A DNA stretch of 64,000 nt from Actinoplanes auranticolor (GTDB lineage: Bacteria > Actinomycetota > Actinomycetes > Mycobacteriales > Micromonosporaceae): NCBI RefSeq assembly GCF_018332655.1, contig NZ_BOQL01000021.1, positions 62,001 to 126,000 on the forward strand, in the 5' to 3' direction. The notes below the pieces were generated by a model. That model made no database searches. It worked only from the letters and a program-made list of their open reading frames with translations, and was not told the origin of the DNA. A program made the position numbers and the translations under genes. This document shows, in pieces, positions 16,680 through 23,067 of this stretch (positions are counted from its first letter, which is position 1; every line of letters begins with the position of its first letter).

Positions 16680-17854
16680 CGCCGCGACCTTCCCCGGTGA
16701 GCCGGCGGCGCCTGCTCGCCGGGGGCGCGGTCGCCGGTCTCGGCGCTGTCGCCGCGGTCGCCGCGACCGGGGACCCCGCGGCGGGCCCGGCCGCGGCCTC
16801 CGCACCCCTCGACCCGGGTACGGCCACAGTCCCGTTCCACGGTCCCCGCCAGGCCGGGGTGGCCGAGGACCCGCCCGCGCACGCCGCCTTCGTCGCGTTC
16901 ACCCTGGCCGCCGGCACCGACAAGCGCGGCCTGGCCCGGATGCTGCGCCTGCTCACCGACGACGCGGCCCGGCTCACCCAGGGTGTCGCGGCGCTCGGCG
17001 ACACCGACGCCACCCTCGCCGTGCTGCCCGCCCGGTTGACGGTGACCTTCGGTTTCGGGCCCGGCCTGTACCGCGCGGCCGGTCTGCGTTCCCCGGTCGC
17101 GGACCTGCCGCCGTTCCGGATCGACCGGCTGCAGACGCGGTGGTCCGGTGGGGACCTGCTGCTGCAGATCTGCGCGGACGACCCGCTCACCGTCGCCCAC
17201 ACCCAGCGGATGCTCATCAAGGACGCCCGCCCGTTCGCGGCGGTGCGCTGGGTGCAGCAGGGTTTCCGGCGCAGCCCCGGCATGCAGGCGCCGGAGCACA
17301 CCCAGCGCAACGTGCTGGGCCAGCTCGACGGCACCGCCAATCCGCGCGGTCCCGAGATCGAGCCGGCCGTCTGGAATCCCGACGGCTCCACGACCCTGGT
17401 GGTCCGGCGGGTCCGGGCCGAGATCGAGAAGTGGGACCTGCTCGCCGTCACCGACAAGGAGAACGCCACCGGCCGGCGCCTGGAGTCGGGTGCACCGCTG
17501 AGCGGCTCCCAGGAGCACGACGAGCCCGACTTCACCGCCCTCGACGACGCCGGGCTGCCCAGGATGCCGGACTTCTCGCACGTCACCCGGGCCCGGGTCA
17601 CCGATCCGGCGCTGAAGATCCTGCGCCGGCCGTACAACTACGACGGGGTGCCCAACGCCCTCGGGCATCCGGACGCCGGGCTGATCTTCGCGGCGTACCA
17701 GCGTGACATCGCCCGGCAGTTCGTGCCCATCCAGCAACGCCTCGCGGACCGGGACCTGCTGAACGAATGGATCACCCCGATCGGGTCGGCCGTGTTCGCC
17801 GTACCGCCGGGGTGCGCGGAGGGTGGCTGGATCGGCGAGCGGGTGCTCACATGA
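16676..17854 (+). CDS. Tat-exported DyP-type haem peroxidase (EfeB-like)
   Basis: 392 residues. The N-terminus carries a twin-arginine signal (SRRRLLAGG, then a hydrophobic stretch to about residue 45). DyP hallmarks: GQLDGTANPRG with the distal Asp, proximal His in DFSHVTRA, and distal Arg in RDIARQFVPIQ. It would act folded, outside the membrane, oxidising dyes, phenolics or porphyrins. It overlaps both neighbours by 4 bases (PCuAC upstream, CopC downstream), an unusual place for a DyP gene, which more often accompanies encapsulin or EfeUO. Confidence 0.92.
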   Translation: MTPRPSPVSRRRLLAGGAVAGLGAVAAVAATGDPAAGPAAASAPLDPGTATVPFHGPRQAGVAEDPPAHAAFVAFTLAAGTDKRGLARMLRLLTDDAARLTQGVAALGDTDATLAVLPARLTVTFGFGPGLYRAAGLRSPVADLPPFRIDRLQTRWSGGDLLLQICADDPLTVAHTQRMLIKDARPFAAVRWVQQGFRRSPGMQAPEHTQRNVLGQLDGTANPRGPEIEPAVWNPDGSTTLVVRRVRAEIEKWDLLAVTDKENATGRRLESGAPLSGSQEHDEPDFTALDDAGLPRMPDFSHVTRARVTDPALKILRRPYNYDGVPNALGHPDAGLIFAAYQRDIARQFVPIQQRLADRDLLNEWITPIGSAVFAVPPGCAEGGWIGERVLT

Positions 17855-18372
17855 GGAAGCTCATGCTCACCTTCGCCGCATTCGCCGCCGTGCTGCTGCC
17901 GGGGAGCCCGGCCTGGGCGCACGCCGAACTGATCGCCTCGACCCCCGTCCGGGACGCGACGCTCGCCCAGGCGCCCACGGCGGTCACGGTGACCTTCAGC
18001 GAACGGCTCAACCCGGAGTTCGCCACGATCGTCGTCAGCGACAGCGCCCGGCGGCGGCTGGCCGCCTCGGCCCCGGTGGTCGACGCCGGCTCCGGCACGG
18101 TGACGCTCAGCCCACCGCCGGGCAACGGCACCTACACGGTCGCGTACCGCGTGGTGTCGGTGGACGGTCACACGGCGCAGGGCTCGTACACCTTCACCGT
18201 CGCCGACCCGGCCCTGCCGGCGGCCCCCACGACCGGACCTCCGGTGGCCGCGCCGGCCGGGTCCGGCGGTTTGCCGACCGGGCCGCTGATCGGGCTGGGA
18301 GTGTTCGTCGCGGCGATCACGCTCCTCGGGTACGTGTCATGGCGACGTCACCGGCGCGGTGAAAGTCAGTGA
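17851..18372 (+). CDS. copC: CopC-domain copper-binding protein with C-terminal membrane anchor
   Basis: 173 residues. The signal peptide ends in WAHAELIASTP, placing the conserved N-terminal His of the CopC Cu(II) site at the mature start; SVDGHTAQGSYTF carries the other Asp/His ligands. After a Pro/Ala linker, a membrane span (about 142-164) and a basic tail anchor it outside the membrane. ATG 17851 overlaps the DyP stop as ATGA. It is the last gene of the copper operon and passes Cu(II) to the CopD domain. Its 3' end overlaps the convergent gene by 36 bases. Confidence 0.92.
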   Translation: MRKLMLTFAAFAAVLLPGSPAWAHAELIASTPVRDATLAQAPTAVTVTFSERLNPEFATIVVSDSARRRLAASAPVVDAGSGTVTLSPPPGNGTYTVAYRVVSVDGHTAQGSYTFTVADPALPAAPTTGPPVAAPAGSGGLPTGPLIGLGVFVAAITLLGYVSWRRHRRGESQ

Positions 18373-18912
18373 CTGCCCCGATTCGGGCACCACGGTGACG
18401 GCGACGGCGGCGGTGCCGGGTCCTATGGGGACAGACGCCAGGGCCACCCGGTCGGCCACCCGCTGCACCGCGGCCGTCCGGTCGTCGCCCTTGATACTGA
18501 TCGCCCAGGACCGTACCCGTCCGATGCTGTCACCGGCGCACAGATGCACCAGCGTGGCCGAGCCCGCGCCGGGCTCGGCCCGCAGGCGCAACAGGTGCCC
18601 GCCGGCGTACGCCTCGACGGAGGCCCGGGCCGCGCACGGACCGGTGTCCGGCTGTCCGGTGGGCACGCCGGCGAGCAGCAACGTCATAGTGGTGGCCAGC
18701 GCGGCCACGGCAACCGTGAATACAGCGCGACCGCGCCGGCCCTGCGCCGACGGCTGCGGCTCCGGCGGTCTCCAGCATTTCACCAGGACGATGCCGTCAG
18801 CGCTGTGCCGGGCGACGAACGCGCCACGGCCGGGGGCGCCCCGGCCTCGCCCGGCCCGGCAGTACCGGGTACCGGCCGTGCGCGGTGCCGGGCCGTACCC
18901 CTCGGAGCTCAT
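18337..18912 (-). CDS. Hypothetical single-span secreted/membrane protein
   Basis: 191 residues, no recognised family. A cytoplasmic basic N-terminus (about 1-60) is followed by one membrane span (FTVAVAALATTMTLLLAGVP) and an extracytoplasmic domain with two Cys and a beta-rich pattern. No strong Shine-Dalgarno is visible before ATG 18912. The gene overlaps the end of copC on the other strand by 36 bases. Coding evidence is the membrane topology and the long frame; moderate confidence. Confidence 0.5.
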   Translation of the reverse strand: MSSEGYGPAPRTAGTRYCRAGRGRGAPGRGAFVARHSADGIVLVKCWRPPEPQPSAQGRRGRAVFTVAVAALATTMTLLLAGVPTGQPDTGPCAARASVEAYAGGHLLRLRAEPGAGSATLVHLCAGDSIGRVRSWAISIKGDDRTAAVQRVADRVALASVPIGPGTAAVAVTVVPESGQSLTFTAPVTSP

Positions 18913-19003
18913 GATCCGATAGTCGTCGGCGGGCGCCGTCCGGTTCCCGGCCCGGCCCCCCGGACATCTTGCCCGATAGTCAGATGATCTCTATATTGGG
19001 ACG

Positions 19004-19369
19004 ATGGCTGCCTCGATGCGGGAACCCACCTTCTGGATCCTCACCGCCCTGGCGTCCCAGCCCCGGCACGGCTACGGCGTCATCCAGGAGGCCACCGCCC
19101 TCTCCGACGGCCGGGTGGTCCTGCAGGCCGGCACGCTGTACGCCGCACTCGACCGGCTGACCGCCGAGGGCCTGGTCGAGGTGGACCGCGAGGAGCTCGT
19201 CGACGGGCGCAACCGGCGGTACTACCGGCTCACCCACCGCGGCGCGACCGCGCTGACCGCCGAGACCGACCGGCTGCGGGCCAGCCTGGAGGCGGCGACC
19301 TCCCAGCTCAAGCGGTTCGGGCTCGGCCCGGCCGGCGCGCACCGGTTCGGTGGGCGGCCGGCGTGGTGA
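19004..19369 (+). CDS. PadR-family transcriptional regulator
   Basis: 121 residues with the PadR winged helix: FWILTALASQPRHGYGVIQE, then GTLYAALDRLTAEGLVEVDR and RRYYRLTHRG. It lacks the long C-terminal helix pair of larger PadR proteins (subfamily 2). The ATG at 19004 has little leader. It overlaps the following membrane-protein gene by 4-7 bases, so it probably controls that gene, as in many actinobacterial PadR-permease pairs. Confidence 0.9.
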   Translation: MAASMREPTFWILTALASQPRHGYGVIQEATALSDGRVVLQAGTLYAALDRLTAEGLVEVDREELVDGRNRRYYRLTHRGATALTAETDRLRASLEAATSQLKRFGLGPAGAHRFGGRPAW

Positions 19370-20886
19370 GCGACCTCGTCACCTCGTCCACCGCTGCTGA
19401 TCCGCGGCTGCTCCGGGCGTACCGCCGGCTCCTGCGGGCCTATCCGCCCGGCCCGCGCCGCGACGAATTGCTGGACACGCTGGTGGAGAGCGCGCCGCCG
19501 GGCCGGCGCCGGCCACGCCTGCGCGAGATGGTGAACCTCCTGTGGCACGGCAGCCGGGCCCGGCTCGGCCGGCCGAAGAGCCGGGGCATCGTCGTGCTGA
19601 CGCTGCTCGTCGCGGTGGCCGGCGGATGCCTCGGGGCCGGCGTGGCGAACTGGGTCGGCTGGCACGCCGTCGAGCCGCTGCCGACCGGTGCCGAGGCCGC
19701 CGAGATCAGCGAGACGGTGTTCCCCGGGCTGACGGTGTGGGGCGGCGGCGAGGCGGCCCGGGTCGTCAGCCAGAGCGACGGCGAGGGCATCGAGTACGGC
19801 TACGCCGTCTCCTGGGTCAAGCACACCGCGGCCACCCGGGACGTCGCCGCCTACACCGCCGGGGTCCGCGCCCGGCTGGAGGCAGCCGGGTGGACGGTCA
19901 CCGGCGTGGATCCACCGCTGGACCAGACCAACGTCGTGGACGCCGACCCGGCGGACCGGTCCGAGAGCTTCACGGCGACCCGCGGCCGGCTGGGTCTGCG
20001 TTTCAACGACTACTACTGGGCCGGGCGCCCGGCCTACGACGGCGACGGCAACGCCACGTACTACCTGTGGCAGGAGCCGCCGTCGTGGCTGCTGACCGTG
20101 ACCTGGCTCGGGTTCCTGCCCGGCGCGTTCCTCGCCTGGCTGCTGACCGGCTGGGCCAGCCGCCGCCTGGAGCCCAACCCCGGGATCACCGCCCCGGTCG
20201 CCGTCGGCGCGGTCCTGGCCGTGCTCTGTGTCGTGCCGGCCACGCTGCTGGCGCTGTCGTCCGACGGACGGGCCGACGAGACCGCGGCGCCGTCGTGGCA
20301 GGGGCTGGCCTTCTCGCTGCGGACGCCGGCGGTGCTGTTCGGCCTCCTGGCCGCGCTGCTGCTGTTCCTCGCGGCGGTGCAACGGCCACCGCGCCGGCTC
20401 CCGCAGTGGCAGCGGCAGGCGACCAGAGGACTGGACCTGGCGCGGCGCCGGCCGGTCGCGGCTGTCGCGCTGGCCGCGGTCACGTCGCTGCTCACCGGCC
20501 TGGGCCTGTACGCCCTGGTCACCCAGCAGCTGCTCCCGGGATCGTGCACCCCGGCGGTGCCGTCGGGCATCGTGGACCCGCCGAGCGCGCGGACCAGCGA
20601 CAAGGCCCGGGTGTTCATCGACCGGCAGGCCACCGAGGACCAGCGCAACCTGGCCCAGGCGGCGATCTGGCGCGGCATGGGCGGTAGCCCGGAGTTCGCC
20701 GGGGACCCGCGGGCACCCGGCTTCCTGAGCGCGTACTGCAGTCACGGCCGGGTGGATTCCGAGGTCGCCGAGCGGCTGCCCAGTCACTGGAGTGTCGAGC
20801 TGACCAGCCCCGGCCTGTTCCGCGGGCTGGCGGCCGAGATGATGGCGATGCCCGGCGTGGTCGCCGTGCAGCACGTGCCGGACTGA
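19363..20886 (+). CDS. Multi-span membrane protein with a C-terminal FtsX-ECD-like domain, PadR partner
   Basis: 507 residues. About residues 1-70 are cytoplasmic, with RLLRAYRRLLRAYPPGPRRDELLDTL as seen in PadR-linked proteins. A first membrane span, an extracytoplasmic domain (about 95-240), four or so further spans (about 245-395), and a final extracytoplasmic domain (about 405-507) follow. That last part, with VFIDRQATEDQRNLAQ, LPSHWSVEL and MMAMPGVVAVQHV, resembles the extracellular domain of the cell-division protein FtsX. The GTG at 19363 or the next GTG at 19366 (GTGA overlap with padR) can start it. Function unknown; the FtsX resemblance is by pattern only. Confidence 0.65.
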   Translation: MVSDLVTSSTAADPRLLRAYRRLLRAYPPGPRRDELLDTLVESAPPGRRRPRLREMVNLLWHGSRARLGRPKSRGIVVLTLLVAVAGGCLGAGVANWVGWHAVEPLPTGAEAAEISETVFPGLTVWGGGEAARVVSQSDGEGIEYGYAVSWVKHTAATRDVAAYTAGVRARLEAAGWTVTGVDPPLDQTNVVDADPADRSESFTATRGRLGLRFNDYYWAGRPAYDGDGNATYYLWQEPPSWLLTVTWLGFLPGAFLAWLLTGWASRRLEPNPGITAPVAVGAVLAVLCVVPATLLALSSDGRADETAAPSWQGLAFSLRTPAVLFGLLAALLLFLAAVQRPPRRLPQWQRQATRGLDLARRRPVAAVALAAVTSLLTGLGLYALVTQQLLPGSCTPAVPSGIVDPPSARTSDKARVFIDRQATEDQRNLAQAAIWRGMGGSPEFAGDPRAPGFLSAYCSHGRVDSEVAERLPSHWSVELTSPGLFRGLAAEMMAMPGVVAVQHVPD

Positions 20887-20940
20887 CCCTGGGGGTAGTG
20901 CCCGGTATACCCAGGGACTCCACTGTGGGGGAGTGCTCCC
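20887..20940 (+). promoter_or_regulatory. Hairpin plus 12-bp palindrome between membrane protein and hydrolase genes
   Basis: CCCTGGG (20887-20893) pairs with CCCAGGG (20910-20916), a possible terminator for the preceding gene. The perfect palindrome GGGAGTGCTCCC (20929-20940) lies 28 bases before the hydrolase ATG and may be an operator. Confidence 0.4.
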
Positions 20941-20968
20941 GGCGGGTCCGGTCGGGTTGGCTGGCCGC

Positions 20969-22120
20969 ATGACGACTACGTTCGCTATCGCCAGGAGGGC
21001 TGCCGCAACCGTCGCGGTGGCCGCCGTCGCTCTCGCTCCCGCACCTCCTTCGGCCGCCGGCACTCCACCGACCACGTTCGCGCTGCCGTCACCCTCCGGG
21101 ACGTACGCCGTCGGCCGGGACGCCCTGCACCTGGTCGACCGGTCCCGGCGGGATCCCTGGGTGCCCGCCGGTCCCCGCGAGGTGATGGTGTCGATGTACT
21201 ACCCGGCGTCGGCGGGTCCGGGCCGCCCGGCGCAGTACCTGACCCCGGCCGAGGCCCGCCTGTTCCTCGAGGACCGCGACCTCGACGGCGTCGTCGCGCC
21301 CGAGGCGCTCAGTGCCACCCGTACCGCCGCCCGCACCCGAGCCCAGCCGCGCCCCGGCCGCTACCCGCTGGTGGTGCTGTCACCCGGCTTCACTTTGCAC
21401 CGGCACATGCTCACCCACCTCGCCGAGGAGCTGACCAGCCGGGGGTACGTGGTCGCCGCGGTCGACCACGCCTACGAGTCAGCGGGCACCGCCTTCCCCG
21501 GCGGCCGCGTCCTCACCTGCACCGCCTGCAAGGCTGTCGAAGGCCAGGGGCGCGCGGGGTCCGCCCGGGTCGCCACCGGCCGGGCCCGGGACATCTCGTT
21601 CGTCCTCGACCGGCTGACCGGAGCCCGGCCGGCGTGGCGCCACGCGGCGCTGATCGACCGGGCCCGGATCGGCATCGCGGGACACTCCATCGGTGGCAAC
21701 GCCGCCTCGGCGACCATGGCGATCGACCGCCGCATCCGAGCCGGGATCAACATGGACGGCACCGTCGCCGCCCCCGTCCCGGCCGACGGCCTCGACGGAC
21801 GCCCGTTCCTGCTGCTCGGCCAGCCCGGCCACATCCCCGGCGGCACCGACGAGACCTGGGACTGCGCCTGGCGACGCCTCGACGGCTGGAAGCGCTGGCT
21901 CACCGTCACCGGCGTCGGGCACCTGGACTTCAGCGACACCGCGGTGCTGGCCGACCAGGCCGGCCTCCCGGACACCGGCTCGCCCCTGCCCGGCGACCGG
22001 ACAGCCCGGATCGTGCGCGCCTACGTGACCGCGTTCTTCGATCTGCACCTGCGCGGCGCGCCCCGGCCGCTGCTGGACGGCCCGGACCCGGACAATCCTG
22101 AGGTGGTCTTCCATCCCTGA
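20969..22120 (+). CDS. Secreted alpha/beta hydrolase (PAF-acetylhydrolase/lipase-like)
   Basis: 383 residues. The signal peptide (about 1-33) is followed by a hydrolase fold resembling platelet-activating-factor acetylhydrolase-type lipases: REVMVSMYYPA, VVLSPGF as oxyanion region, nucleophile Ser in GIAGHSIGGNAA, Asp in GINMDGT, and His in GVGHLDFSD. ATG 20969 is chosen because it opens the signal peptide directly. It probably hydrolyses lipid or short-chain esters outside the cell. Its TGA overlaps a following ATG, but the next gene more likely starts 18 bases on. Confidence 0.85.
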   Translation: MTTTFAIARRAAATVAVAAVALAPAPPSAAGTPPTTFALPSPSGTYAVGRDALHLVDRSRRDPWVPAGPREVMVSMYYPASAGPGRPAQYLTPAEARLFLEDRDLDGVVAPEALSATRTAARTRAQPRPGRYPLVVLSPGFTLHRHMLTHLAEELTSRGYVVAAVDHAYESAGTAFPGGRVLTCTACKAVEGQGRAGSARVATGRARDISFVLDRLTGARPAWRHAALIDRARIGIAGHSIGGNAASATMAIDRRIRAGINMDGTVAAPVPADGLDGRPFLLLGQPGHIPGGTDETWDCAWRRLDGWKRWLTVTGVGHLDFSDTAVLADQAGLPDTGSPLPGDRTARIVRAYVTAFFDLHLRGAPRPLLDGPDPDNPEVVFHP

Positions 22121-22137
22121 TGCGCGGAGGTGACGAC

Positions 22138-22470
22138 GTGTTCGCACTCGTGGTGCGGTTCGACTGCCGGGACGAGGCCGCTGCGGCCGCCTTCGACGAG
22201 CTCACCGCGGTGGCGGTACGCCAGATCACCGAGCGCGAACCGGGCACGCTGGTCTACGCCACGGCCGCGGTCGAGGGCGAGCCGCTGGCCCGGGTGTTCT
22301 ACGAGGTGTACCGGGACCGGGACGCCTTCCAGGCCCACGAGCAGGCCGAGCACGTCCGGGAGTTCCACGCGCGCAAGGATCCGCTGCTGAGCGGCACCCG
22401 GGTCGAGTTCCTCACCCCGGGTGCCGCCAAGGGTCCGGCAGGCCGGGCCCCGGGGATGGATCTAGGCTGA
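22138..22470 (+). CDS. Antibiotic-biosynthesis-monooxygenase (ABM) domain protein
   Basis: 110 residues, a small ferredoxin-like ABM fold: FALVVRFDCRDEAAAAAFDE, EPGTLVYATAA, VFYEVYRDRDAFQAHEQAEHV. Such proteins act as cofactor-free monooxygenases on quinone-like or aromatic substrates, or as putative quinol oxidases. The GTG at 22138 is preferred because GGAGG lies 7 bases upstream; an ATG at 22120 overlaps the previous stop but lacks a ribosome-binding site. Confidence 0.8.
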   Translation: MFALVVRFDCRDEAAAAAFDELTAVAVRQITEREPGTLVYATAAVEGEPLARVFYEVYRDRDAFQAHEQAEHVREFHARKDPLLSGTRVEFLTPGAAKGPAGRAPGMDLG

Positions 22471-22474
22471 CCGG

Positions 22475-22885
22475 ATGCCGAACACGCCTCTGCCCGAATC
22501 CGTCCTCGCCCTGCTCCGCCGCCCGAACCCGGCCGTCATGGCCACGGTGGCCGCCGACGGCCGCCCGGTGACCGTGGCGACCTGGTACCTGCTGGAGGAC
22601 GACGGCCGCGTGCTGCTCGGCCTCGACGCGACCCGGGCCCGCCTCAAGCACATGCGTGCGGACCCGCGGATCTCCCTGACCGTGCTGGCCGAGGACGACT
22701 GGTACACCCACGTCAGCCTGCAGGGCCGCGTCGACTCCATCACCGACGACGAGGGCCTGCGGGACATCGACCGCCTGGCCCGGCACTACACCGGCAACGA
22801 CTACCCGAACAGGGTGAGCCCCCGGGTGAGCGCCCAGGTGACGATCGAACGCTGGCACGGCTGGGGCAAGATGCGCGAGCAGTGA
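22475..22885 (+). CDS. F420/FMN-dependent PPOX-class split-barrel protein
   Basis: 136 residues of the pyridoxamine-phosphate-oxidase-like split beta-barrel: NPAVMATVAADGRPVTVATWYLLEDDGRV, followed by RARLKHMRADPRISLTVL. This pattern is typical of actinobacterial TIGR03618-type F420-binding proteins. It follows the ABM gene by 4 bases, so the two are co-transcribed and may share a redox role. Confidence 0.85.
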   Translation: MPNTPLPESVLALLRRPNPAVMATVAADGRPVTVATWYLLEDDGRVLLGLDATRARLKHMRADPRISLTVLAEDDWYTHVSLQGRVDSITDDEGLRDIDRLARHYTGNDYPNRVSPRVSAQVTIERWHGWGKMREQ

Positions 22886-22935
22886 GCCGGCGTCCGCGGG
22901 CGCCGATCGTCGAAGTCCCTGTTCCGACCTGTCCG

Positions 22936-22946
22936 AGAACGGTTCT
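22936..22946. promoter_or_regulatory. Palindrome upstream of the multidomain PA14 gene
   Basis: AGAAC-G-GTTCT is a perfect inverted repeat in the 182-base gap before the gene at 23068. Further along, GAAAGT occurs twice (near 22970 and 23012). It is a possible regulator site; no -10/-35 pair stands out. Confidence 0.4.
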
Positions 22947-23067
22947 GTCGACACTTTTGTCTCCGGAGTAGAAAGTTCGAATCCGCACGGCAGAAGATAT
23001 GGACGTGGCGTCGAAAGTGGATCAGGATGTTCACGTCTTTGAAGTGAGCTGGTAACAGGGGAGCGCC

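Noticed and set aside
22974-22990. GTTCGAATCC resembling a tRNA T-arm or att site upstream of the PA14 gene
   Set aside because: Flanking stems do not pair and no integrase or second copy was seen.
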